A DNA stretch of 38,297 nt from Alphaproteobacteria bacterium (GCA_016869435.1 VGEB01000019.1:1-38297), one strand, 5' to 3'. Shown: positions 8,871 through 15,645, counted from the first letter of the stretch. A program made the numbers and translations. Notes: generated by a model from the letters alone, not told the origin.

Positions 8871-9260
8871 TCACAGCAGTTGGCCCCGCCCGGCCTGCAG
8901 CCGCAACAGGACGGCGACCAGCGCATCGACGTCGGCGCAGGTGTTGTAGAAGGCCAGCGACGGCCGCACGGTCGCTTCAAGGCCGAAGCGGCGCAGGATC
9001 GGCTGCGCGCAATGGTGCCCGGCGCGCACGGCGACGCCTTCGCGATCGAGCGCCTTGCCGACCTCCAGAGGCTCGTGTCCATCGAGCGTGAAGGAGAGGA
9101 CCGAGGCTTTCTCCGGCGCCGTTCCGATGAGGGCGAGGCCCGGCACGGTCCTCATCTTTTCGGTCGCATAGACGAGAAGCTCATGCTCGTAGCGGGCGAT
9201 CACGTCCATGCCGATGCTCTCGACATAGTCGACCGCCGCGCCAAGCCCGACGGCGTCGGC
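8871..9260 (-). pseudogene. C-terminal remnant of a group II (SufS-like) cysteine desulfurase
   Basis: About 125 codons match only the C-terminal third of a class V PLP-dependent cysteine desulfurase: [47 protein letters not shown], then the catalytic-cysteine region [17 protein letters not shown] and [19 protein letters not shown]. The cysteine of GHHC is intact but the PLP-binding lysine domain is absent. Homology stops abruptly at about 9260, where the plus-strand serine acetyltransferase remnant begins. The open frame continues upstream across the junction as meaningless antisense of the other remnant. This is a truncated, presumably non-functional gene. The motif style resembles the desulfurases that serve as cargo of family 2A encapsulins (inference). 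Confidence 0.75.
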
Positions 9261-9551
9261 GAAACGACGCGCATCGGCAGGAATGTCCGGCTTTACCAGG
9301 CCGTGACGCTCGGCGCGAAGCGCTTCAACGTCGACGAAAACGGTGCGCTCGAGAAGGGCAAGCCTCGCCACCCGATCCTCGAAGACGATGTCGTGATATA
9401 TGCCGGCGCGACGGTGCTCGGCCGCATCGTCATCGGCCGCGGATCGACGATCGGCGGCAATGTCTGGCTCACGCACAGCGTGCCGCCGGGCAGCAACATC
9501 ACCCAGGCGAAGGCGCGGATCGAACTCTTCGCCAATGGCGCCGGCATCTGA
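9255..9551 (+). pseudogene. C-terminal remnant of serine O-acetyltransferase (CysE/EpsC type)
   Basis: Roughly 95 codons encode the C-terminal left-handed beta-helix of a serine acetyltransferase: [60 protein letters not shown], then [10 protein letters not shown] and the stop after NGAGI. The N-terminal helical domain and the first hexapeptide turns are missing. The reading frame stays open upstream only because it runs antisense through the desulfurase remnant. Cysteine desulfurase and EpsC-type acetyltransferase are functionally linked in sulfur metabolism, so both pieces likely come from one locus rearranged by deletion with inversion. Confidence 0.7.
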
Positions 9552-9615
9552 AGGCGCCGTCGCCGCCTGCGAAATAAGGCGGCCCGGCTTCCAGGCCCGA
9601 CTCCGGTTCTCAGCC

Positions 9616-10104
9616 CTACGCCGTCGCCTCGGCGCAGCCCTTCGCCATCGCCTCTCGCCCAGCGGCCATGATCTCTTCCGGCGTCAGGTCGCGGACATGC
9701 GTCGCGATCGACCATTCGTGGCCGAAGGGGTCGACCACTTTCCCGTAGCGGTCGCCCCAGAACATGTCGGCGACCGGCATTTTGACCGTCGCGCCGGCGG
9801 CGACCGCTTGCGCGAAGACGGCGTCGACGTCGTCGACCATAAGATGGATCGTGACCGGCGAGCCTTTCAACGCCTTCGGCCCGAGCGCGCCCCACTCAGG
9901 CATTTCATCGACGAGCATCACCATGGAGTCGCCGATCATCACGGACGCGTGCATCAATTTTCCGTCGGGGCCCGGCATGCGGAAGCCTTCCTCGGCGCCG
10001 AAGGCCTTCTTGTAAAATTCGATCGCGTCAGACGCGCCGGCGCAAATGAGATGCGGCGTGATCGATCGCAAACATGGGGGATTTTTCTCAACATTGGCGT
10101 TCAT
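9616..10104 (-). CDS. VOC-superfamily (glyoxalase/PhnB-like) protein
   Basis: A 162-residue vicinal-oxygen-chelate fold protein with two beta-alpha-beta-beta-beta modules: ITPHLICAGASDAIEFYKKAFG opens the first, with MHASVMIGDSMVMLVDEMPEW, and VTIHLMVDDVDAVFAQAVAAG opens the second, ending GDRYGKVVDPFGHEWSIATH. This is the PhnB/YdeJ-like subgroup; the substrate is unknown and many members have no proven activity. The C-terminal tail LTPEEIMAAGREAMAK is characteristic of this subgroup. It is the second gene of a MarR-VOC operon, its start lying 17 bases inside the regulator gene. The regulator probably controls it, suggesting a role in detoxifying or modifying a small molecule. Confidence 0.88.
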   Translation of the reverse strand: MNANVEKNPPCLRSITPHLICAGASDAIEFYKKAFGAEEGFRMPGPDGKLMHASVMIGDSMVMLVDEMPEWGALGPKALKGSPVTIHLMVDDVDAVFAQAVAAGATVKMPVADMFWGDRYGKVVDPFGHEWSIATHVRDLTPEEIMAAGREAMAKGCAEATA

Positions 10105-10576
10105 GCTTTGAGTCCTTTCCTTCAGTCTGAATTTCAGCCCCTAACTTTCGCAGCGCTTTACGAAGCTTTTGTCCTTCGCTTTGCGACAATTCATCATCGA
10201 GCGCGGCATGTTCGCGCCGCCAGATCGGCAGCGCCGCCACGAGGAGATCGGAGCCGGCGGCGGTCAGAAACAATCTGCGCGCGCGGCGGTCCTTCTCGTC
10301 GGGTCGCGTGTCGACCAGGCCGCGCCGTTCCAGGGATTTCAGCGCGGCGGTGAGCGTCGTGCGATCCATGGCAAGCGCGTCCGCAAGACGTCCAAGAGTT
10401 GGCGCCTGAGGCGCATTGAGCGACATCATCAGCGAAAACTGCCCATTGGTGAGTCCGAGCGGCGCGAAGGCGCGATCGAAGCGTCGCGCGAGCCGGCGCG
10501 CCGCGCGTTGCGTCGCAAGGCAGAGACAGCAGTCGCGAACCTCATGAACGACCCCGATCGGCAGCTTTTTCGACAT
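10088..10576 (-). CDS. MarR-family transcriptional regulator
   Basis: A 162-residue winged-helix regulator. The DNA-binding region reads LTNGQFSLMMSLNAPQAPTLGRLADALAMDRTTLTAALKSLERRGLV (about 61-107, quoted here in part as family signature LADALAMDRTTLT), with the wing TRPDEKDRRARRLFLTAAG (DxRxR motif). Two neighbouring cysteines (DCCLCLATQ, about 16-24) near the N-terminal dimerisation helix could sense oxidants or electrophiles, as in some MarR proteins; this is inference. The gene overlaps the downstream VOC gene by 17 bases. A perfect palindrome lies 24 bases upstream of its start, so it is probably autoregulated. Confidence 0.9.
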   Translation of the reverse strand: MSKKLPIGVVHEVRDCCLCLATQRAARRLARRFDRAFAPLGLTNGQFSLMMSLNAPQAPTLGRLADALAMDRTTLTAALKSLERRGLVDTRPDEKDRRARRLFLTAAGSDLLVAALPIWRREHAALDDELSQSEGQKLRKALRKLGAEIQTEGKDSKHERQC

Positions 10577-10599
10577 GGCTTTTTTGACAACGCCGCATT

Positions 10600-10615
10600 A
10601 TGTTGATATCAACAT
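10600..10615. promoter_or_regulatory. 16-bp perfect palindrome, likely MarR operator
   Basis: ATGTTGATATCAACAT is a perfect palindrome centred 32 bases upstream of the MarR start codon. MarR proteins typically bind 16-20-bp dyads of this composition that overlap their own promoter. The surrounding bases are AT-rich compared with the neighbourhood, as expected of a promoter. Confidence 0.65.
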
Positions 10616-10683
10616 TTATTGGCCTTGTCGAGTCTTTCGTATCGAGGCCCTGGCGCAATTGAATGAAGCGCAACCATCCTCGT

Positions 10684-10811
10684 CCTCATGCTGAGGAGCC
10701 GGCCCGATCTCGGGCCGGCGTCTCGAAGCACGAGGGCGAGTTCCAGATGCCGACGCCTGAAGCTTTCCTCGTCCTTCGAGACGCGTGCTCCGCACGCTCC
10801 TCAGGATGAGG
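10684..10811. repeat. interspersed inverted repeat family, copy 1
   Basis: The element begins CCTCATGCTGAGGAG and ends CTCCTCAGGATGAGG, its near-perfect inverted complement, with internal dyads (GCCGGCCC...GGGCCGGC and TCTCGAAGCACGAGG...CCTCGTCCTTCGAGA). A second copy of the same architecture is at 15685-15803. It fills most of the gap between the MarR operator and the next gene and can fold into a long cruciform. Confidence 0.75.
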
Positions 10812-10864
10812 AAACCTTCACCCGATCGCTCATTGAAAATGACAGAGGCGAAATAGGAGCAGTC

Positions 10865-11335
10865 ATGAATCTCAAAGTCAGAACCTGTCTCGGCTTCAAG
10901 GACCAGGCCGAGGATGCGGCGCGATTCTATGTCTCGGTCATTCCCGATTCGGTTTTCGAAGGCGCCTTCCGCCGCGAGCCGAACGGGCCGGCGATACTGG
11001 TTTCCTTCACCCTCGCCGGCGCGCCCTATCAGGCGCTCAACGTCGGCCGCGAGATGATCCGCAATGAAGCCTTTTCGATCTCGGTGATGACCAAGGACCA
11101 GCGCGAGACCGACGAACTGTGGGAAAAGCTGCTCGCCAATGGCGGCTCTGAAATCCAATGCAGCTGGCTGAAAGACCGCTTCGGAATCTGCTGGCAGATC
11201 GTGCCGGAAGCCCTGCCGCGCATGTTCATGGACGAAGATCGCGCCGCCGCCGAGCGCGCCTTTCAGGCGATGCTCGGCATGGTGAAGATCGACCTCGCCA
11301 AGGTCGAAGCGGCGTTTCGCGGTGCGTCCGATTAA
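10865..11335 (+). CDS. VOC-superfamily protein, PhnB/3-demethylubiquinone-type
   Basis: A 156-residue protein starting at ATG 10865 with AGGAG five bases upstream. The N-terminus KVRTCLGFKDQAEDAARFYV and core GPAILVSFTLAGAPYQALN, then SISVMTKDQRETDELWEKL and SWLKDRFGICWQIVPEALP, are typical of the PhnB-like VOC subgroup that databases often mislabel as 3-demethylubiquinone methyltransferase. Such proteins form dimers with a metal- or ligand-binding cleft; the substrate is unknown. It stands divergent from the MarR-VOC pair and could belong to the same response, but the long repeat between them argues for its own promoter. Its stop codon overlaps the stop of the convergent gene by four bases. 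Confidence 0.85.
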   Translation: MNLKVRTCLGFKDQAEDAARFYVSVIPDSVFEGAFRREPNGPAILVSFTLAGAPYQALNVGREMIRNEAFSISVMTKDQRETDELWEKLLANGGSEIQCSWLKDRFGICWQIVPEALPRMFMDEDRAAAERAFQAMLGMVKIDLAKVEAAFRGASD

Positions 11336-11643
11336 GCCGAGCGCGCCAGCGGATGGGCGGCGTCGCATTTAGCGGCGACGGCGTTCCATTCCTGCACCCA
11401 GAAATCGGCGACGCCGAAGCGCGCGACGATCGCGCCCTTCTCATCAAGAATGATCACCTCGTCGAAATCGACGACGTCGAGCGCCTTCGGGCTGGAGAGC
11501 TCCATTTCGAAGAAATGGCTGACCTCGGCGATGATGCTGGCCGCGTCGGACGATTCGCGCTCATATTCACGCAGCGGCTTCAGCTTGACGTGTCCGCCTT
11601 CGGTCTCGATGAATTTGACTTCACGAACGCGATAGATCGCCAT
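11332..11643 (-). CDS. conserved hypothetical protein, 103 residues
   Basis: From ATG 11643 the product begins MAIYRVREVKFIETEGGHVK and is acidic and compact, ending with WVQEWNAVAAKCDAAHPLARSA. It looks soluble, with alternating beta and alpha segments (VVDFDEVIILDEKGAIVARFGV) and no signal peptide. I do not recognise the family. The start at 11643 is preferred over a site 21 codons upstream because homology-like composition begins here; CTAGCGAGGGTAGG upstream provides a GAGG-type ribosome site. It converges with the VOC gene, the two stops overlapping by four bases. Confidence 0.6.
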   Translation of the reverse strand: MAIYRVREVKFIETEGGHVKLKPLREYERESSDAASIIAEVSHFFEMELSSPKALDVVDFDEVIILDEKGAIVARFGVADFWVQEWNAVAAKCDAAHPLARSA

Positions 11644-12071
11644 TTTCCTACCCTCGCTAGCGCTGGGCATATGAGGATGAAATTGGATGCGCAACGCGCG
11701 CGTCAAGAGGCGCAGCGAGAGCTGCGCGACAATGCGATGGTCACGTCAGCAGCTTGCAGGCGATCCGTTTCGATCAAGATGACCGTCGATTCTTGCGCGC
11801 AATCCGTTCGATGAATTAACCGCCATGCCGCAGCGCTTCGGCAATATTTGAATAATTCTAAAAGGGCGTCGCCTCTCCTGACTTCTATTCGTTTCACTGC
11901 ATATTGCGCCGCAATACAGAGCAGATGCGACAATCCGCCATACGACGAGACGTAATACATGGCGAGACTTCTGCTTCTCGCGGTCTCGGGAAAGATAACG
12001 GGATCGACCGCCGCGCCGAAGAACTCCGGAAAGCTTACGTTCGACCCGTATTCCCCTTCCGATGCGTGAAA
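11644..12071. other. intergenic stretch, no gene seen
   Basis: About 430 bases between a minus-strand gene and the plus-strand ferredoxin-ferritin fusion. Short open frames exist on both strands without ribosome sites or recognisable content. Parts (11815-11960) are less GC-rich, as expected of promoter DNA. No sigma-54-type GG-N10-GC pair stood out near the fusion gene. Confidence 0.45.
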
Positions 12072-12095
12072 TGTCCGAGATCGGACAATCGGACA
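12072..12095 (+). promoter_or_regulatory. dyad TGTCCGA-GA-TCGGACA with a third half-site
   Basis: A perfect dyad of seven-base arms (12072-12087) lies just upstream of the ribosome site of the ferredoxin-ferritin gene, followed by another TCGGACA (12089-12095) eight bases after the first. The spacing suggests an operator, possibly for a repressor since it lies so close to the start codon. The outer bases also fit TGT-N10-ACA, the NifA consensus, but the position is wrong for an activator site. Confidence 0.45.
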
Positions 12096-12110
12096 AAAGG
12101 AGCGAATATT

Positions 12111-13016
12111 GTGGCCAATGTGACATTTTCATCGCCCGCCCTTGCGCGGGACGTCACTGTTTATGCGATCGCCGGCGACCGGGGCACCATCTTGGCTGTG
12201 GCCAAGGCCCACAAGATTCCCATTCCCTTCGATTGTCAGGACGGCGAATGCGGCTCCTGCCTCGTCGAAGTGACGCATCTCGGTCAGAATCCGAAATATG
12301 GAATCGCGCTGACCGAGAAGGAAAAGGAGATGCTGCGCCAGCTCGGCAAGATCAGCAAAGCCGAGATCGAAGCCGCCGAAGTCAACGACATGCCGCCGCG
12401 CTATCGTCTGGCCTGCCAATGTTTCGTGCGCAACGAAGACATACTCGTCAAATTCGAGGGCGATCAAACCCTGCCGGCGCAAGGACCCTATGTCACCCCC
12501 GCCGCGAAACGATTCACCGGCGGCATCGAAATCGCCACGGTGGATGAGTTTCTGGGATATGCGGTGAAGGTCGAAGAGGATGCGGCGATACATTTCGACG
12601 AACTCGCCGCCATGATGGAGGCGTGCGGCAATCAGGAAGTGGCCAGACTGTTTCGCCAGCTCGCGAGCTTTTCGCGCCTGCACCTCGCCGAAGCCAAGAA
12701 GCGCGCCGGTTCGCTCGACCTGTCGAAAGTCATCCCGCCGGATTACGTCTGGCCAAATCACGCCACCCCGGAGCGCACCGAAATTTGGGCCGCCGATCCG
12801 TCGCTGTCGCGGCTCGACGGGTTGAAGGCCGCGCTGCAGGGCGAACGCCGAGGCTATGAATTTTATCGGGCCGTCGTCGCCAAAACCAAATCGCCGGAGA
12901 TCGAGGCGATGGCCAATGAGTTCGTGAAGGAGGAAGCCGAGCACGTCAAAATTCTCGAAGCCTGGATCACGCGCGAAGAATGGGCCGCAAAGAACCCACA
13001 GAGCGCCAACGCTTGA
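12111..13016 (+). CDS. [2Fe-2S] ferredoxin fused to a ferritin-like diiron domain
   Basis: A 301-residue two-domain protein starting at GTG 12111 (AAAGGAG eight bases upstream). Residues 1-120 form a plant/Shethna-type [2Fe-2S] ferredoxin with cluster cysteines C42, C47, C50 (DCQDGECGSC) and C102 (ACQCF). Residues about 140-290 are a ferritin-like four-helix bundle with carboxylate/histidine motifs: VEEDAAIHFDEL, RLHLAEAKK and VKEEAEHVKILE (E274, E275, H278). This resembles rubrerythrin with the rubredoxin replaced by a [2Fe-2S] domain, suggesting self-contained electron delivery to a diiron peroxidase or oxygen-reducing site. The physiological role is inferred, not known. A stand-alone paralogue of the diiron domain follows. 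Confidence 0.85.
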   Translation: MANVTFSSPALARDVTVYAIAGDRGTILAVAKAHKIPIPFDCQDGECGSCLVEVTHLGQNPKYGIALTEKEKEMLRQLGKISKAEIEAAEVNDMPPRYRLACQCFVRNEDILVKFEGDQTLPAQGPYVTPAAKRFTGGIEIATVDEFLGYAVKVEEDAAIHFDELAAMMEACGNQEVARLFRQLASFSRLHLAEAKKRAGSLDLSKVIPPDYVWPNHATPERTEIWAADPSLSRLDGLKAALQGERRGYEFYRAVVAKTKSPEIEAMANEFVKEEAEHVKILEAWITREEWAAKNPQSANA

Positions 13017-13120
13017 TCGCGGGCGCCTGACGGCATTGGCGGGAGGCGGCGCCGTCGCCCGCCTCTCGCCCGCGCGCTTTCAAGAAGCTTGAGCCGCTAA
13101 ATCAGCAAGCGAGGGATGGG

Positions 13121-13600
13121 ATGGAATCGGTCGAGGAATTTCTGGCTTACGCAATCAATCTCGAACTCGAAGCGGCGAACCGCTACGGCATGTTGGCCGA
13201 CGCCATGGAGGCGGGCGGCAATCACGAAGTCGGCAAACTGTTTCGCCGCCTGGCGGATTATTCGAGACTGCATCTTGCTGAAGCGCGCGCCCGCGGCGGC
13301 TTTCGCGACATACCCAAGATGAGGCCGGATGAATTCGTCTGGCCCGGATTCGAGAGTCCGGAGACGGCGGCGATCTGGGCGGCCGATCCCTTCATTGGAC
13401 GAGAGCAGGCGCTTGAGATCGCGCGCGACGCCGAAACGGCGGGACTCGACTATTACCAGCGCGTTCTCGACTCGACGTCGGACCCCGAGATCAAGACTCT
13501 CGCCAAGGAATTTGTCGCTGAGGAGCGCAGCCATGTCGCCGAACTCGACAAATGGATCGCCGCGAACAAGGCTGGACAGACGCTGACCGTCGATCCCTAG
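13121..13600 (+). CDS. stand-alone ferritin-like (rubrerythrin-type) diiron protein
   Basis: A 159-residue protein starting at ATG 13121 (GAGGGA upstream). It matches the C-terminal domain of the preceding gene throughout: VEEFLAYAINLELEAANRYG against VDEFLGYAVKVEEDAAIHF, the shared segment FRRLADYSRLHLAEA, the WPGFESPETAAIWAADP loop, and the final metal motif EERSHVAELDKW. Candidate iron ligands are E24 in the first helix and the E-x-x-H of EERSHV. It lacks any ferredoxin or rubredoxin part, so it may take electrons from the fused partner or act as a subunit with it. About 100 bases separate the two genes, probably one operon. A 121-bp piece of this gene is duplicated at 14944-15064. Confidence 0.85.
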   Translation: MESVEEFLAYAINLELEAANRYGMLADAMEAGGNHEVGKLFRRLADYSRLHLAEARARGGFRDIPKMRPDEFVWPGFESPETAAIWAADPFIGREQALEIARDAETAGLDYYQRVLDSTSDPEIKTLAKEFVAEERSHVAELDKWIAANKAGQTLTVDP

Positions 13601-13656
13601 CCCGTGGCGTCATTCCGCACGCGCGCATCGCACGCAATCGGTGACGGCCATGAGAG

Positions 13657-13742
13657 TCGTCATTGCGAGCCGGAGGCGAAGCAATCCAGAATCCGCCTGC
13701 GACTTTTGGATTGCTTCGTCGCTGCGCTCCTCGCAATGACGA
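13657..13742. repeat. 86-bp palindromic intergenic element, copy 1
   Basis: The ends TCGTCATTGCGAG and CTCGCAATGACGA are perfect inverted repeats, with inner arms GAAGCAATCCA and TGGATTGCTTC. The same 86-bp element is at 15560-15645 with only a few differences. It lies between the ferritin-like gene and the end of the L,D-transpeptidase gene and can form a long hairpin; it resembles the GTCATTGCGAG family widespread in proteobacteria. Confidence 0.85.
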
Positions 13743-13751
13743 CGTTGGCCT

Positions 13752-14453
13752 TCACCAAGGTGAATAGGTCCATGGCCATGGCGATTCATAGGAACCCTGG
13801 GATCCATTGTAACCCTGGGATCCATCGTAATAAGGAACGCCAGCTGAGCGTCTGATCCTGTGCGGACTTGTCTGACCCCTAGCGACCTTACCCTCGCCGC
13901 GCGGACTTGTCTCATCTTCAGCGACATTATACTCGCCGCCCGGGGTAACGCCGGTCACCACTACCCGCGTATTCTCCAGGCCATTCTCCTCCACCAGCGC
14001 ATAGAGAATGGCGGCATCCTTTGGCGAGATACGCACGCAGCCATGCGAGGCGGGTCTGCCAAGATGCTTTACTTCGGAGGTGCCGTGGATGGCATGACCG
14101 TCCCTTATAAAGAAAATGGAATGGGGCATCGGGGCGTTGTCCCACTGCTTGCTATACCAAATTTCGTTCATAGAGGTGGCAGTATAGGTTCCCGATGGAG
14201 TTGAATATCCTGCTCGGCCAGTTGATACCGGCCATGCATATCTTTCTACCCCATCCACATAAACTGTCATTCGTTGTGTTGTTTTGTCGATGTTGACGAG
14301 GACGGCGACTCTATTGGCTCGGGCCGCGCCCGCGTCCATCGCTCTGCGGTAGCCGGAACCCGCATGAGCCGTCACCGGAAAGAGGACCAATGCCGCTTCA
14401 ATGGCGGTGAACAAAAGCCCAATTCTCAGCGATTGTCCTAAGGATATGAACAT
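13752..14453 (-). CDS. L,D-transpeptidase (YkuD domain), exported
   Basis: A 233-residue exported protein. ATG at 14453 follows a strong AGGAGG. Residues 1-31 form a signal peptide (LRIGLLFTAIEAALVLFP, cleavage near AHA). The YkuD domain spans about 48-165: VAVLVNIDKTTQRMTVYVDG, WPVSTGRAGYSTPSGTY, and the catalytic HGTSEVKHLGRPASHGCVR with H137 and nucleophile C139. Such enzymes make 3-3 cross-links in peptidoglycan or anchor proteins to it. The tail after about 170 is unusual: a 13-residue unit containing TSPRGEGKVARG is duplicated, then YDGSQGYNGSQGSYESPWPW ends the protein, itself from a short tandem repeat. The tail is likely a disordered wall-binding extension. Confidence 0.9.
   Translation of the reverse strand: MFISLGQSLRIGLLFTAIEAALVLFPVTAHAGSGYRRAMDAGAARANRVAVLVNIDKTTQRMTVYVDGVERYAWPVSTGRAGYSTPSGTYTATSMNEIWYSKQWDNAPMPHSIFFIRDGHAIHGTSEVKHLGRPASHGCVRISPKDAAILYALVEENGLENTRVVVTGVTPGGEYNVAEDETSPRGEGKVARGQTSPHRIRRSAGVPYYDGSQGYNGSQGSYESPWPWTYSPW
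13862..13939. repeat. 39-bp tandem duplication inside the L,D-transpeptidase gene
   Basis: Two adjacent 39-base units (13862-13900 and 13901-13939) share the same start GCGGACTTGTCT and end CTCGCCGC, differing mainly in the middle. The length is a multiple of three, so the reading frame is kept and a 13-residue block is doubled in the tail. A second, shorter tandem (CCCTGGGATCCAT, around 13795-13826) encodes the GSQG repeats nearby. Confidence 0.8.
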
Positions 14454-14634
14454 ATACCCTCCTGCGGAAACGAGTATATGCCCCCGCCGCTTCGTAGCAC
14501 GTTAGCCGGAACCCGTCAGATGAACGCCGAACCGGCGTCGATGGTTCCGCTTCCGTCTAGAACCGAGGCTGCATACTGGGAGTGCTTGGCATGATCCAAG
14601 CGTTGTGATTCACGGCTTCCGAAAGGAAGCGCCG

Positions 14635-14943
14635 ATGATTCCCGATCGATTCTGGCTGACAGACGAGCAGTTTTCAAGATCGCGCCGCATCTTCCCGCCG
14701 ACACGCGGGGCAAGGCGAGAGTGGATGACCGGCGGGTGATCAGCGGCATCGTTCATGTGCTCAAATCCGGTGGGCGCTGGATTGACGCGCCGCCGAACTA
14801 TGGGCCGAAGAAGACGCTCTACAATCGTTACGTTCGCTGGGCGGCCAAAGGCGTTTGGGTCAATCACGCGCTCGCGCAAGCAGGCGGACCGCCCGCGCAG
14901 GTTCTCATCGACTCCTCGGCGGTGAAGGCGCATCGCTCGGCCA
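14635..14943 (+). pseudogene. IS5-family (IS427-like) transposase, frameshifted and truncated
   Basis: The N-terminal part of an IS5-type DDE transposase. From ATG 14635 (AAAGGAAG upstream) it reads MIPDRFWLTDEQF; a one-base loss in TTTTCAAG at about 14671-14678 moves the frame to KIAPHLPADTRGKARVDDRR, then VISGIVHVLKSGGRWIDAPP, GPKKTLYNRYVRWAAKGVW and AQVLIDSSAVKAHRSASGG. A few residues are also missing after KGVW. Instead of continuing into the second and third catalytic residues, the sequence jumps at 14944 into a copy of the ferritin-like gene. The right half and right terminal repeat of the element are absent. It cannot make an active transposase. Confidence 0.85.
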
Positions 14944-15064
14944 GCGGCGGCTTTCGCGACATACCCAAGATGAGGCCGGATGAGTTCGTCTGGCCCGGAT
15001 TCGAGAGTCCGGAGACGGCGGCGATCTGGGCGGCCGATCCCTTCATTGGACGAGAGCAGGCGCT
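14944..15064 (+). repeat. 121-bp copy of the ferritin-like gene (13293-13413) inside the IS remnant
   Basis: Bases 14944-15064 match 13293-13413 with one visible difference (GAGTTC for GAATTC). The offset is 1,651 bases and the orientation is the same. The left join falls in GCGGCGG, which both parents share, so short-homology recombination is likely. Just after the copy, 15070-15100 (AAGGCCGGGCAGATGCTACCG) resembles the last codons of the same gene (AAGGCTGGACAGACGCTGACC), as if a middle section had been deleted. The copy is in the same frame as the transposase fragment, giving a chimeric open frame to 15164. Confidence 0.9.
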
Positions 15065-15186
15065 CAAGACCAAGGCCGGGCAGATGCTACCGTCGATTTT
15101 TGAGATCGATGTTTCGACGCGTGAGCATGGCACGCGACGCGCTTTAGGCGACGCCACAAAATAAGTGAATCGATTGGGCGCGAGCC

Positions 15187-15340
15187 CCCTCTCCCCGTTT
15201 ACGGGGAGAGGGCTGGGGTGAGGGGCCGGGGATAGGAACAAGAATGCCGATGACGACTTTGGATTAGTTGGCGTTTCCAGCGTTAGGCGGAATGCCCCAA
15301 GCCCCTCACCCTGACCCTCTCCCCGCAGGCGGGGAGAGGG
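15187..15340. repeat. pair of CCCTCTCCCCG hairpins in inverted orientation
   Basis: The first hairpin (15187-15212) is CCCTCTCCCCG-TTTA-CGGGGAGAGGG and is followed by CTGGGGTGAGGGGC. The second (15300-15340) is GCCCCTCACCCTGACCCTCTCCCCG then CAGG and CGGGGAGAGGG. The two are inverted relative to each other and enclose about 85 bases without a gene. This is a common palindromic intergenic element class in high-GC proteobacteria. Confidence 0.75.
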
Positions 15341-15430
15341 AAGTCGCGCCCAGCTTGGCTCACTTAATTCCGAATGTCGCCTTAAGTCACAATGATGTGT
15401 CATACGAAATCCGTTTGAGCGGATCGCGTG

Positions 15431-15479
15431 TCATTCCCGACGCGCGCACGAGCAGCCCTGTCATTCCCGACGCGCGCAC
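15431..15479. repeat. direct repeat TCATTCCCGACGCGCGCAC
   Basis: The 19-base unit occurs at 15431-15449 and 15461-15479, separated by 11 bases, and is followed by CAGCGCGATCGGGAATCCAG, which partly inverts it (TCATTCCCGA with TCGGGAAT). It is part of a run of intergenic repeats between the IS remnant and 15.8 kb. Confidence 0.7.
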
Positions 15480-15559
15480 AGCGCGATCGGGAATCCAGAA
15501 AAACTAATCATTCGCGAATTTTGCTCACTATTCTCGACCGCGCGTGAAAGCCATGGGAG

Positions 15560-15645
15560 TCGTCATTGCGAGCCGGAGGCGAAGCAATCCAGAATTCGCC
15601 TGCGACTTTTGGATTGCTTCGTCGCTGCGCTCCTCGCAATGACGA
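15560..15645. repeat. 86-bp palindromic intergenic element, copy 2
   Basis: Same element, length and orientation as 13657-13742, with ends TCGTCATTGCGAG and CTCGCAATGACGA and an AGAATTCGCC versus AGAATCCGCC difference in the centre. The near identity of the two copies suggests recent spread or gene conversion. Confidence 0.85.

Noticed and set aside
8871-9551. a single novel gene of about 200 codons on either strand
   Set aside because: Each strand has an open frame across the stretch, but only half of each shows family motifs and the other half is the antisense of the opposite remnant.
12072-12087. NifA upstream activator site (TGT-N10-ACA)
   Set aside because: It lies only about 25 bases before the start codon, and I could not find a -24/-12 promoter at the proper distance downstream. 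A repressor operator is more likely.
15187-15340. rho-independent terminators
   Set aside because: The hairpins have no T-runs and occur in inverted pairs far from gene ends, fitting an interspersed repeat better.
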